The position numbers and the translations under genes are program-made. From positions 1-64,000 of the forward strand of contig JALQPE010000409.1 in assembly GCA_030407315.1 (NCBI GenBank): a DNA stretch of 64,000 bases, given 5' to 3'. Positions 22,362 to 33,201 of the stretch are shown one piece after another. This stretch comes from Asparagopsis taxiformis. Its lineage: Eukaryota; Rhodophyta; Florideophyceae; Bonnemaisoniales; Bonnemaisoniaceae. Under the pieces are notes generated by a model, which made no database searches, was not told the DNA's origin, and saw only the letters and a list, made by a program, of their open reading frames with translations. Position 1 is the stretch's first letter, and every line of letters starts with the position of its first letter.

Positions 22362-23091
22362 GACGAGCTCAACAATAATAAGAAACACAGGAAACAAGTT
22401 ACATGCAAGCGCCAGATATGGGCAACCAGCATAGAAACAGTCTTTGAAGGTGTGTGTTACCAACGTGCCGGTGCCGGAACCTGCACACAGTAGCTGTGAT
22501 GTGTAAACGATATCAGCAGCGTGCAGGTGCAGTGAGATGCGCGATGATTTGCACACAATGCTTGAAATGTGTTCACACAATGTTGCCAGCGTCCGGGTGC
22601 AGCAGGGTGAGGCGAGGTGGGGTGTGCAGTGATTTTCATGCAATGTTGCCAACGGGCGGGTGCGGCGGGGTGAGGCGAGGTGATGTGCACGCAATGTTAC
22701 CGACGTCCAGATGCAGCAGGGTAATGCGAGATGGGGTGATGTTTACGCAATGTTGGTAACGTCCGTGTGCGGCAGGGTGAGGTGTGCGGTGATGTGCACA
22801 CAATATTGCCAACGGGCAGGTGCGGCGGGGTGAGGCGAGGTGATTTTCACGCAATGTTGCCAACGGGCAGGTGCGGCGGGGTAGATGCGCGGTGATGTGC
22901 ACGCAATGTTGGCAACGGGCGAGTACGGCGGGGTGGGGTTTGCAGTGATGTGTACGCAATATTGGTAACGCGCGAGTGCGGCGGGGTGGACGTCCGGGTG
23001 CGCGGTGATGTGTACGCAATGTTGGCAACGGGCGGGTGCGGCGGGTGGATGCACGGTGTGCACGCAACGTTAACAAAGTGCGAGTGCGGCG

Positions 23092-24705
23092 TGTAGGACC
23101 AGCCGGGGTGGCGATCGCTAAGGGAGTTCTAGAATTGCAGCCGTGTCAGGGCGAGGTGAACCGTAACGCGCTGGTTGAACTTGCGTTCGCGCGTCGCTCG
23201 GTCGCGCTGGCGAACGGGTGGTACAACGGCGGAACGCGTAGGGATCGATCGCAACACGGGATTCGCGGGCCGGCGCAAGCCGTGATCTCAGGGGGAGATC
23301 ACCGAGTAAACTCGAGCACAACGCGATCCACACAGGGTGTAGGACCAGCCGGGATGGCGGTCACTAAGAGAGTTCTAGAATCGCTTGCCTTGTCAGGGCG
23401 TGTTGAACCGTAACGCGCTCGTGAACTTGCGTTTCGCACGTCGCTCGGTCGCGGAGGCGATCGGGTGGTACAACGGCGGAACGCGCAGGGTCGATCGCAA
23501 CACGGGATTCGCGGGCCGGCGCAAGCCGTGATCTCAGGGTGAGATCACCGAGTAAACTCGAGCTCAACACGATCCACGCAGGGGTCGTAAATCCCTGGCC
23601 TAGCGGTGTGCGACGCAACGCGCGGTCTCGCGGTGCGACGCAATTCGACGGTCGGTAAACGCGGCGCGCGCGCACGGACGTCGGCGATCGTGAGCAATCC
23701 GCACGCAACGTTGTAACGCAATCGGTCCTCGCGACGCGCTCAACGCTTAACTCGTAGCTGCGAAAGTGCTGACTGTTTATTGGTAGGGTGCGAAGCAGTG
23801 CGACCACTAATAGCTAACTTACTTGGGACAGGCTGTCCTTGTGTGGCCGGCCGGCGGCGGCCGCACGCTCGCACGCAAAAAGGGAAATATTTGGGAAAAA
23901 GACTTTCGTCATAAAAAACCCAAAAAAGGGGAAATAAAGGGAAATTCGCGGAAATCGCTACACGTGGCGCGGCTCGCGGTTTCGTGGCAACGTACGCGCG
24001 CACGCGCTCGCATTGACGCTCCGTGACACGTAATCAAGGCGCCACGCGTACGCTCGCTTACTAAACTAACTCAAACGGATGCTTGCGGACTAACGTAAAC
24101 GCGCGCGCTCGCATCGGTTCCATCGACCAACTTAAATTGCGCCACACAGGGGTCGTAAATCCCTGGCCTAGTGGCGTGCGACGCAACGTGCGCTATCGCG
24201 GTGCGACGCGGTTCGACGATCGATTTATGCGCAGCGCGCACGCGAACGTCGGCGATCGTGAGCAACCCGCACGCAACGTTGTAACGCAATCGGTCCTCGC
24301 GATTCGCTAAACGCTTGACTCGTAGCTGCGAAGATGCTGGCTGTTTATTGGTAAGGTGCGAAGCTGAACAACCATTAGTAACTAACTACCTAGGACAGGT
24401 TGTCCTTGCGCGGCCGGCCGGCGGCCGCTCGCTCGCACGCAAAAAGGGAAATATTTGGGAAAAAGACTTTCGTCATAAAAAACCCAAAAAGGGAAAATAA
24501 AGGGAAATTCGCAAAAGGCGCTACACGTGGCGCCAAGCTCGCAGGTTCGTTCGCGCGCACGCGCTCGCTCAGGCGCGCCGTGACACGTAATCGGATCGCT
24601 ACGCGTACGCTGGCTTACTAACTAACTAATTCGCGGATGCATGCGGACTCAGCCAGACGCAGTCGTTACGAGCGCGCGCGCGTCGACCGAATAAATTGTA
24701 CCACA
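23092..24705 (+). repeat. Solo LTR (family X), itself split by a second solo LTR
   Basis: Starts TGTAGGACCAGCCGG and ends GTACCACA, flanked by the 5-bp duplication CGGCG (23087-23091, 24706-24710). It consists of 23092-23337 and 24152-24705 once the inner copy and its CAGGG duplication are removed, about 800 bp. No internal retroelement sequence adjoins, so it arose by LTR-LTR recombination. CpG-rich, with a conserved AAAAAGGGAAATATTTGGGAA block. Confidence 0.85.
23338..24146 (+). repeat. Nested solo LTR (family X)
   Basis: TGTAGGACCAGCCGGGATGG to ATTGCGCCACA, 809 bp, flanked by CAGGG (23333-23337 and 24147-24151) inside an older copy of the same family. Same orientation as its host copy. 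Confidence 0.9.
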
Positions 24706-24930
24706 CGGCGGAGGTGCGGTGGGGTTTCGTGAGGCGACGACACTGTGAAGCGCCTGGCTTCCACTGGACCTTATCCTCCCGACTGCATTACAGTGCTCCG
24801 CTGCCGCCGGTCCGGTCCCGATTGTCACGTCAACCCAGTCCCAAGCGTGACTACACCCCAGCCAGAAACTTATGATAATTTTCTATCATTTCGCTCTCTG
24901 GGTCGGGAGGATAAGTTCCAGTCTTTCAAT

Positions 24931-25116
24931 AGTCCCGTTTCTCCTACGGTGGGTGCATCCGGAAATTGCCACTTCGCCACCTTGCCTCTCAAGCGACCAA
25001 CCACAACACGAGAAAAGCGGCGGAAATTCGCCACTTTAGATGATCTGATCCGGGGATGCCAGGGTCGGTTCACTCCGCACTTCACTTTCTTTCCCATAGA
25101 TAGTATCCATGTGTAG
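24931..25116 (+). pseudogene. Right part of the gene interrupted by the MULE
   Basis: Directly after the duplicated CTTTCAAT, the frame of 18236-18388 resumes (SPVSPTVGASGNCHFATLPL and on) and ends in TAG at 25114-25116 after about 60 residues with a basic KRPTTTREKRRKF stretch. Unidentified. The split is defined by the duplication. Confidence 0.5.
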
Positions 25117-25319
25117 GAAAGAATCAGGTATTTGAAATGACCCCACTATCGAAACAGCACCGCCTGATAACAGCAGCTTCTGTCGTCGCAGTCTGCTCAG
25201 CTGCGCTCGCGATGATGCTCATAGTCATTAGCAAACATCGCCAAGGCTTTCGAAGAAGGTAGTGCAGGAGTAGGAAATCTGCAAAGTACTGCTGTTTGGC
25301 ACTGTTGAGGCCATTGCAA
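25117..25319. other. Spacer, one tiny ORF
   Basis: Contains a 41-codon ORF from ATG at about 25138 with one hydrophobic segment (TAASVVAVCSAALAMMLIVI). It may be chance or the edge of the Harbinger-like element. No other feature seen. Confidence 0.25.
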
Positions 25320-26175
25320 ACTAACCTGAGCAGACCTTAGAATCAGATCATGGCCGGTGAAACAGACGAAGAATTTCTGGTATCAACTAATTCTACAAAG
25401 CACATATTGCAACACAAAATTTTACCAGTATATGAGGAGAAAAGAAAGATTAACTGATTCGCTAGTCCGTTCCAAAGGGGACCAAAGAGAACAGATCGAA
25501 ATCCGCTACTGAAAACGGAAGACCTTCTGGGTTTGTCAATGAGGTGAATCGAGACAAAGCAGACTCTGTACAGTCTTTGTCAAATATTTGGAGTAGTAGA
25601 TAGCACTATTGGCATATGGATAGACTATATACTGGAAGTGCTACGTAAAGCCGTGAAAAAGACAGAAACTGTGGAATAAGTTGGACAATGTGGAAGAGAT
25701 GAAAATGTTGGAACAGCTATTGACTCAAATTAGGAAGTATGGGAACTATTGGAAGGTGTTCTTGGAGTGAAAGGTGGTGGGAGAATGCCTTTATCTGTGT
25801 TCACGAATCCAAATATATAGAATGCGTACTTTGAGGGGGTTTACGCAGTATGTGAAAGTGATGAAATTGTTCGTATTCAATTTCTTTGGAGAGATAATTC
25901 ACGCCGCTTTCAGTTATCCTGGCAGATGGCATGAAACTAAAATTGCTACTGTATCTGGGTTGTACTAGCCTAAGCTATCAGACGGCATGAATCCTCCAGA
26001 CATAGCTATCTTGGGAGACTCTACTTCTGTCAATAACAGCAGGGTTACGAATGGGAAAAATTTTAGAACTCGAAAGTTAGGTGAAAGGTAGGATATTCTA
26101 TAGAATGCAGCACAAGAAGCAGTCGATGTTGTGTTGCAGCACGGCATGAAAGGTGAGCGTCAGGGTGCTGAATAG
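25320..26175 (+). pseudogene. PIF/Harbinger-type transposase relic, left part
   Basis: Scattered but ordered family signals occur: LCQIFGVVDSTIGIWIDYILEVL near 25590 (helix-turn-helix-like block), then FTQYVKVMKLFVFNFFGEIIHAAFSYPGRWHETK (about 25836-25940, written here as a landmark in two blocks: FTQYVKVMKL and YPGRWHETK) and SGLY, then PPDIAILGDS near 26000 carrying an acidic residue of the DDE set. Stops and shifts separate them. The text is cut at 26175 inside RQGAE by the copia element and resumes at 47327. DDE_4/Harbinger transposases insert with 3-bp duplications. Termini not located. Confidence 0.65.
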
Positions 26176-26530
26176 TGTCCGTGGGCTACACATTTTAGCC
26201 CACACTATTCAATCTACATAAAAATGGTAGGCTACAATGTAAATCAATATGTAGGTTACACTAATCTTTTTTGTCACTCAGACGGAAACGTCAACACTAC
26301 GCTACCGACAATTTGAATTTACTAGCCACCTAGAATAGTATCTGTTGTAGAAAGTAGAAACTAGAATAAAAGGATGACTTGCTTCGGCTCCGAAGCAATC
26401 ATCAGCATCAAAATTCACCAACAACCATCACCAACCATCAACAACCATCAGCTATAATCGCGCGCACCGTTTTGCGCCAATCCGAACCGAACACTTGTCA
26501 TTCTAATTTTCGGGAATCGTTTTCCCATCA
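26176..26530 (+). repeat. 5' LTR of the copia element
   Basis: TGTCCGTGGGCTACAC to TTTTCCCATCA, 355 bp, nearly identical to 46964-47326. A hairpin (GTGGGCTA...TAGCCCAC) lies at its start, and CAACAACCATCA repeats lie before the end. TATAATCGC near 26453 may be the promoter. Confidence 0.9.
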
Positions 26531-26688
26531 CTTGCAAGTCCGGGGAAACTTCTTTCCCAAAATCAAAATAATTTGAAAAAAAACAGAAAAAGGCAAAAAA
26601 AACAAAAAAGAAAGAAAAAAAGCCAAAAGCACATAAAAAAGCCAAAAGAGCAAAAAAAAGAAAAAAAGATTTTTACATGTGTGCAAAG
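26531..26688 (+). other. Copia leader with A-rich tract
   Basis: Follows the 5' LTR. Starts CTTGCAAGTCCGG, not an obvious tRNA complement, then about 100 bases are nearly all A and G with AAAAAGCCAAAAG units. No ORF supported. Confidence 0.45.
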
Positions 26689-27497
26689 TGTGGTGCAATT
26701 TAAGTTGGTCGACGAAATCGATGCGAGCGCGTGCGTTTACGTAAGTCCACAAGCATCCGTTTGAGTTAGTTAGTAAGCGAGCGTACGCGTGGCGTCTTGA
26801 TTAAGTTGCACGGAGCGTCGATGCGAGCGCGTGCGCGCGAACGTTTCCACGAAACCGCGAGCCGCGCCACGTGTAGCGATTTCCGCCAATTTCCCTTTAT
26901 TTCCCCTCTTTGGGGGGTTTTTCTGACGAAAGTCTTTTTCCCAAATATTTCCCTTTTTATTGCATGCGAGCCTGCGGCCGCCGGCCGGCCGCACAAGGAC
27001 AGCCTGTCCCAAGTAAGTTAGCTATTAGTGGTCGCACTGCTTCGCACCCTACCAATAAACGGTCAGCACTTTCGCAGCTACGAGTTAAGCGTTGAGCGCG
27101 TCGCGAGGACCGATTGCGTTACGACGTAGCGTGCGGATTGATCACGATCGCCGACGTACGTGCGCGCGCACCGCGTTTACCGACCGTCGAATTGCGTCGC
27201 ACCGCGAGACCGCGCGTTGCGTCGCATACCGCTAGGCCAGGGATTTACGACCCCTGCGTGGATCGTGTTGAGCTCGAGTTTACTCGGTGATCTCACCCTG
27301 AGATCACGGCTTGCGCCGGCCCGCGAATCCCGTGTTGCGATCGATCCTACGCGTTCCGCCGGTGTACCACCCGATCGCCACCGCGACCGAGCGACGTGCG
27401 AAACGCAAGTTCAATTGCGCCATCCGGTTCAACACGCCCTGACACGGCAACCGATTCTAGAACTCTCTTAGTGACCGCCATCCCAGCTGGTCCTACA
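26689..27497 (-). repeat. Solo LTR (family X), inverted, in the copia leader
   Basis: Reverse orientation: plus strand starts TGTGGTGCAATTT and ends CTGGTCCTACA, 809 bp. Flanks CAAAG (26684-26688) and GAAAG (27498-27502) match at four of five bases, so the duplication is slightly eroded. Confidence 0.85.
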
Positions 27498-27632
27498 GAA
27501 AGGACTAATTTCACCCTGTGGTCATTATCCTATCAGATAATATCACTTTGTGGACATTTTTCCCCTGAATTTTCAAATTCTCGTATATTGCGGTATATTT
27601 CCACTCACTGCAAATAATCGAAAAAAAGTAAG

Positions 27633-27908
27633 TTGACAAGAATCAAAAAAAACATTTCAAAGAAGGAGATTGCTAACCTACTTACTGTGGCTCGTTGCAA
27701 GAGGCCCGAGAACGACCCTACGGTCCTTCGCGAAAAGGCCCTCCACAGCCGACCAGCCAATCAGGCTTCCGCTTCTACAAGCAATCGGGCTTCGTCTTCC
27801 TCAGCCAATCGGGCATCTTCCTCGACAGGTGGCCTTCAGATACTGGACGATCGCACGTCCCGACACATCCACCGCGTTGCATCTGACAGGATAAAAAACG
27901 CACTGTAA
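27633..27908 (+). CDS. Small ORF A in copia leader, basic/Ser-rich, unknown
   Basis: A 91-codon open frame with a Lys-rich N-terminus and repeated ASSSSANRASSS-type sequence. No ATG opens it (the first candidate is TTG at 27633), and GTAAGT just upstream at 27628 looks like a splice donor, so its translation is doubtful. It ends TAA, sharing the A with the ATG of ORF B. Confidence 0.35.
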   Translation: MTRIKKNISKKEIANLLTVARCKRPENDPTVLREKALHSRPANQASASTSNRASSSSANRASSSTGGLQILDDRTSRHIHRVASDRIKNAL

Positions 27909-28135
27909 TGTCAGCGAAGTGTAAGCTCTGCGACCGCACCTTCACCTCTCGCAAGCAGTTTCTCATTCATAGGGGATCTAAAGGTCACAAAAACAAAGTA
28001 GAAAAGACCGAACTAGAGAAAAAACTCCTCCGCTGCGACATTTGCGATTCAGACTTCAATAGCGTACACAACTGTGACAACCACCGATTTGGTGACAAGC
28101 ATCGTAACGCTAGGCGCAAGGCAGGAAATAATTAG
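27908..28135 (+). CDS. Small protein with two C2H2 zinc fingers (ORF B) in copia leader
   Basis: 75 residues from ATG at 27908. Two fingers of C-x2-C-x12-H-x5-H form: CKLCDRTFTSRKQFLIHRG then SKGHK, and CDICDSDFNSVHNCDNHRF then GDKHR. The x5 spacing between histidines resembles U1/matrin-type fingers that bind RNA or DNA. It ends about 65 bases before the gag ATG. Extra zinc-finger ORFs are unusual in copia elements. Either it is a captured host gene or an insertion within the leader. Overlap TAATG with ORF A suggests linked reading. Confidence 0.6.
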   Translation: MSAKCKLCDRTFTSRKQFLIHRGSKGHKNKVEKTELEKKLLRCDICDSDFNSVHNCDNHRFGDKHRNARRKAGNN

Positions 28136-28201
28136 TACAATTAAAGGGCAATTCATACGACCAATTCTGAATTAATTGTTCCCTTGTACTAACTGTTCAC
28201 A

Positions 28202-28237
28202 ATGAACACTCCATATGATGACAATCCCACTTGGATT
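28202..28237 (+). pseudogene. First 12 codons of copia gag, cut off by solo LTR
   Basis: ATG at 28202 reads MNTPYDDNPTWI and ends exactly at the GGATT duplication. The same frame resumes after the LTR at 29040. Confidence 0.75.
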
Positions 28238-29034
28238 TGTAGGACCAGCCGGGGATGGCGATGGTTAAGGGTGTTCTAGAATTGCTAGCCGTGTCAGGGC
28301 GAGGTGAACCGGATCGCGCTGGTTGAACTTGTGTTTCGCGCGTCGGTCGGTCGCGGTGGCGATCGGGTGGTACAACGGCGGAACGCGTAGGGATCGATCG
28401 CAACACGGGATTCGCGGGCCGGCGCATGCCGTGTTATCAGGGTGAGATCACCGAGTAAACTCGAGCACAACGCGGTCCGCACAGGGGTCGTAAATCCCTG
28501 GCCTAGTGGCGTGCGACGCATCGCGCGCTATCGCGGTGCGACGCAGTTCGACGATCGGTTTATGCGCAGCGCGCACGCGAACGTCGGAGATCGTGAGCAA
28601 CCCCGCACGCAACGTTTCAAGGCAATCGGTCCTCGCGATTCGCTAAACGCTTAACTCGTAGCTGCGAAGATGCTGGCTCGTTATTGGTAAGGTGCGAAGC
28701 TGGACAACCATTAGTAACTAACTACCTAGGACGGGTTGTCCTTGTGCGGCCGGCCGGCGGCCGCAGGCTCGCATGCAATAAAAAGGGAAATATTTGGGAA
28801 GAAGACTTTCGTCATAAAAAACCCAAAAAGGGGAAATAAAGGAAAATTCGTAGAAACCGCTACACGTGGCGCCGGGCTCGCAATCGTACGCGTTCGCGCT
28901 GGCGCGCCGTGACACGTAATTGTATCGCCACGCATACGCTCGCTTACTAACTAACTAAACGCGGATGCTCGCAGACTCAACTCGACGCCATCGCTCCGAC
29001 CCGCGCGCGCACTAGCAACATAAATTGCATCACA
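28238..29034 (+). repeat. Solo LTR (family X) splitting copia gag
   Basis: TGTAGGACCAGCCGGGGATG to AAATTGCATCACA, 797 bp, flanked by perfect GGATT (28233-28237 and 29035-29039). Confidence 0.92.
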
Positions 29035-29039
29035 GGATT

Positions 29040-30322
29040 GCTCTTGGAAAACTCATTGCGTGTAACGACATACAGAACTCCATGACAGGAGCTGCCGCTG
29101 CCCTCATCACACTTGCGCCGCCAGAGGATGAGTTTGCTACCTCCTTTTCCGAACTCTTCCCTCCGCAATTCCTGTTCCATAGGGACTGTTTACCCAACAC
29201 AGCTCTCTTCACCCATATAAGGGATATCTGCGACAGCAATGGTCACCAAATTCCGAGACGATCAGGCTTAATGATCGCAAAAGCTATAGCAGAGAAGTTG
29301 TACCCTGATGACCTCAAGCGAGAAGCATTACAACTAATCTCAGATTCTCGAAAGGACACAAGTCAGCCCGTCATTGTCACTCCCACAGATCGCGAGCCGG
29401 CATCAATGCAACATACCTATAATCCGCCGGACATATTGCGAAAAGTTGATGATACCGCTCGTCACTTCTCAGAGAAACAGAAGTACAGTGATATCCTTGG
29501 CGAGAATCCTAGTCTCCCAGAAACGAAAAACGCCTACCTGACATACTGTCATGACAAAGGTTTTTCTCCATCAGAGAAAGTACAACTTGTCCATTATGAT
29601 CCTTGCGTGGACCGGCTTGGACCTTCTGGTCCAGTCATATCCGAGGTAACCCTGCTATCACTCAAATAGGCTCCGTCTTCGAATCTCTCACGAACAAATT
29701 CGATACTGCGACTCACCAGAAGCAGATTGACCATATCATATCGTCACTATCGATGAAAGAAACTGTCCATAAGCTACAATGCGGAACTGTCCAAGCACTT
29801 AGAAACATATACAACGAAATAGACCGGCTCAACTCCCAAGGGACAAAATCAAAACGTGGTGAAGTTTTCAAAACTGAACAACTCCTCCACGTAGTGGATA
29901 ACTTCGAGTGGGCCCTGAATGCTAAGAAGCGAACTCTTGGAGAGAACTTATCATTCGCACAGATATACTCCGAGCTATCTAGTTCAGCTTTACTCTGGGA
30001 AGAGTCCCAGCGAAAGAAGGGTTTAGATACGTCTATCACTAGTGACCACAGCCGCTTTGCCAACCATATGAATTCCATTCACTACGGTGCTAGGTATGCC
30101 AACCCGCACCATAAGCGTCACACCCGAAACTCAAATTTCAAAAATCGCAACAAATCAGAAGTCACGTGCTACCGCTGTTATAAGAAGGGGCACTACGCTT
30201 TCAACTGTCGAGAACAGAAACGCATGACTATGAACGACGCCGTGCGCAGCAGAATCCGAAACCAACATGAAAATCCCGTTCAAGCTGCTGCCAAAATCCT
30301 CTTCGAGCTGACTGAACAATAA
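29040..30322 (+). pseudogene. Copia gag with zinc knuckle, frameshifted
   Basis: Gag forms the particle shell and packages RNA. The frame continues from 29040 (ALGKLIACNDIQNS) to 29669. A second frame (29603-30322) takes over in the overlap near 29620 and carries the nucleocapsid knuckle CYRCYKKGHYAFNC (C-x2-C-x4-H-x4-C, near 30168-30210) followed by a basic region. One frameshift separates the two halves. Confidence 0.85.
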
Positions 30323-30388
30323 GATGAGCATGAAGCAACCGAAGAACACAATACGTATGACACAGCATATGATACCTTCAATGACTTC

Positions 30389-30808
30389 TTGTCAAGCTGT
30401 ATATCGGACGAGAACAATGATGCACCGTTACCGTTTGGAGATATAATCCCTGAACACGAACTGAACTATCTATCCAAAATCTTCCACGTTAAAATACCAA
30501 TTCAGAATCTCAAACGATATCTCAAAAATTCTATCCATGCATTTAAGGCAGCATTACTTGATACTGGAGCAGAAAAGACAGTCATTGGTGTAAACCAAGC
30601 CCGTGCCTACTGTAATGAAGCAGGAATACCCTTCGAACCCTTTAAATCAAATTCAAAATTCTCTTTTGGAAACTACTCCACTTCCTCCATCGGATGGATG
30701 AACATTATACTTCCCACACCATCTGGCTTCCGTACCATTAGAACTAACATCATCCCTCAAGATATACCACTTCTAATAGGCATCGATTCACTGGATAAAA
30801 ACAAATAG
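30389..30808 (+). pseudogene. Copia protease segment
   Basis: Aspartic protease with the catalytic LLDTGAEKTVIG (Asp-Thr-Gly) near 30558 and a later PLLIGIDSL block where the C-terminal conserved ILG-type motif belongs. Separated from gag by stops. Processes the polyprotein in active copies. Confidence 0.8.
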
Positions 30809-30936
30809 AACGTTCTTACCGTCGAGAACTCCCTTCAATCCGTCCCTGAAGGCTGGAATATACTTCTCTCACGTAAACTAGGATACATCTACATGACTTG
30901 GAAAATACAGTTTAAGAATTTTTCTCCAAAGCCCAG

Positions 30937-32035
30937 TTGACACAAATTCATAAACACATGTTCCACCCCAGCTCCGAGAAGCTATATGAGTTTCTAAACA
31001 AAGCATCTCCAGAACAAATGACGACCGAAACAAGATTGCTTATCGAAGATATTACAAAAAGTTGCCACCCTTGTCAATCTTTCGCACCGAAAGCCGTCAC
31101 TTTTCAAATCAGAGACAACTACAATGTCAGATTCAACCAGGAAATCAAATTAGATTTGATTTTTCTGGACAGCAAGGCCGTATTACACATAATCGACTCT
31201 GCAACCAACTTCAGCGCGGCAAGGTTCATCCCGAAACAAGACATAACCACAGTTTGGAACACTTTTCTACAAGCATGGGCTGACTGTTACATTGTCTTCC
31301 CAGAAAGCATGCTCACGGACCAAGGATCAGTCTTCGTATCCAAAGAATGGACAACGTCATGTCATTCATCAAACATAGACCTTCGTCACACAGGGACAGA
31401 ATCCCACAACTCACTAGGAAATGGAGAAACTTATCATGCTATGCTACGACGCATTTACAACAAAGTCAGACTTGAACACCCAGATTTCTCTCCCGAACTC
31501 GTACTCTCGCTATCAACTAAAGCAATGAACGATACTGCAGGTCCCAATGGACTCGTGCCAACCCTTCTGGTATTCGGCGCCTTACCGAACTTACCACATA
31601 TCAAAGCACAGTCAAAATTACAACAGGAACGCCTTACAGCAATGAAATCGGCAAGAATTTGCGAGAATCATCTCCTCTCAACAATTGAATCGAGCCTTAC
31701 GCAAAAAACCCCCTCCATCTACAGACTACAACATCAGTCCTGGAAATATGGTGTACGTATACCGAGAACGCTTTAAAGAATGGACAGGTCCTCATATTGT
31801 CATTAGCAACGACAGTAAACAGGTGCTGGTTGACCTCGGGGAAAGGCAAGGATCCCGACACTACAACATTTCAAGTGTCAAACCAGCACTATTACCTTCC
31901 CTAAACCACTCCGAATCGTCGAAGATCTTCTTCACAGAAATAATAAACAAAGGGGACCCCCGCGAAAAACTTTTCGACGACGCGAAAAGAAAGGAAATTG
32001 AAGGACTCGAGTCCTTCAATTTCAATGATCAATAA
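30937..32035 (+). pseudogene. Copia integrase
   Basis: N-terminal HHCC zinc site (HKHMFHPSS...CHPCQSF), then catalytic acids in KLDLIFLDSK, MLTDQGSVF and ESHNSLGNGE, the expected D, D, E order. Frame shifts near 31700 to 31685-32035, which contains the C-terminal GNMVYVYRERFKEWTGPH block. Insertion enzyme of the element, broken by stops on either side. Confidence 0.85.
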
Positions 32036-32097
32036 TCATTGATCGCAGAACTTTCAAAATTGTACTCCAAGAAGACTTACCCGAAAACGCAAATATA

Positions 32098-33175
32098 ATG
32101 CCCTCTCGTTTTGTTCTCGCAATCAAGAATGGCGAAAACAACAAAGAAGTCTTGAAAGCCCGATTCGTCCTAGGAGGACATAGAGACAAAGAAAAGAGAA
32201 CAATTGTTCATAATTCGACGACTCTAAAACATTCCTCAATCAGAACTCTCCTCGCCCTGGCATGCATATTCGGCTTAAAAATATGGTCCACCGACATCAA
32301 ACAAGCTTACCTACAGTCTGCATCTAAATTAAAGCGTGACGTGTTTACTAAACCAAACATCATGGAGTTGAATCACGGAGAACTTCTACAAGTCATAAAT
32401 CCTCTTTATGGACTCACAGACGCTGGTGACTATTAGGGTGAAACATTACACTCCCACCATGTCAAAGACTTACGAATGAAGCAAACTACAGGAGATTTCG
32501 CATTATTTTTCAAACATATCGGGAAAAGACTCGTAGGGATATCTGGTTCTTACGTTGACGAAATAATTCGTTGCAGTACGAAGAAATTCGAACAGTCATC
32601 CCAATACATGACGGCTTCTACCTTTGACACCAAAGATCCCGAGAAAGGGTCCTTTACCTTTACTGGACTACAGTTTAAAGACGATAAAGACTCCAAATCC
32701 TTATCTCAATCTGAATACATCGGAAGACTTGAATTACTGAAATCCAATTGCTCTTTCGAAGATTTACGATCCATGAGAGCAAAGTTAAACTGGTTAACGA
32801 ATACCCGTCCTGACATAGCTTTCGCTGTTTCCAGATCTTCTGCTATCACCTCGAATAAAGTCCAGTCAATTCATATACGTGACATCAACCGCGTGAGAAA
32901 ACACTTGAAGAAAACAAAATCCCGTTCTCTTCGCTATCCAAAACTTGACCAAGAGTCATTGCGCATTATAACGTACTCTGATGCATCTTTCTCCAATAAC
33001 GATGACAACTCGTCCCAAATCGGGTTCATCATATTACTCTCAGATTCTATGAACAATGGCGCTTTTCGGAGGTACTCCTCACACAAATCCAGACGCATTG
33101 CCAGGTCTTCTATGGTGGCTGAAAGATTTGCCTTTGCTGACGCATTTGACGCCGCATACGCAATCAAGTTCGATC
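32098..33175 (+). pseudogene. Copia reverse transcriptase and start of RNase H
   Basis: RT fingers KARFVLGGHRDKEK, palm STDIKQAYLQS with the first Asp, PLYGLTDAGDY, then a TAG where Trp is usual, then SYVDEII, where the family has YVDD; the final catalytic Asp is Glu here. RNase H starts with RIITYSDASFSNN and SMVAERFAFADAFDAAYAIKFD, then stops at the CACTA-like insertion point 33175. The remaining RNase H lies at 46642-46930. Confidence 0.88.
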
Positions 33176-33201
33176 CACTAGGAAGGCACGAAATGCGCTG
33201 A

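Larger units (their letters stand above)
18389..24922 (-). mobile_element. Mutator-like DNA transposon (MULE) with ~1-kb terminal inverted repeats
   Basis: Bounded by 8-bp target duplications CTTTCAAT at 18381-18388 and 24923-24930. Termini are perfect inverted copies (ACTGGAACTTATCC inward). Both arms start with about 200 bp of unique sequence and continue into an array of ~52-60-bp units containing GGCAACATTGCGTGCACATCACC. The right arm was later hit by a solo LTR at 23092. Subtracting that insertion and its duplicated 5 bases leaves about 4.9 kb. It encodes a minus-strand MULE transposase with a SWIM finger. Long TIRs and an 8-9-bp duplication are typical of MULEs. Confidence 0.9.
22497..24922 (-). 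repeat. Right terminal inverted repeat of the MULE, interrupted
   Basis: Reverse-complement partner of 18389-19415. The arm is split by the solo LTR at 23092-24705 (duplicated CGGCG) and resumes at 24711. Terminal end AAGTTCCAGT at 24922. Confidence 0.85.

Noticed and set aside
22457..23076. ORFs in the MULE right inverted repeat
   Set aside because: Same satellite as above, reversed; part of the transposon end rather than genes.
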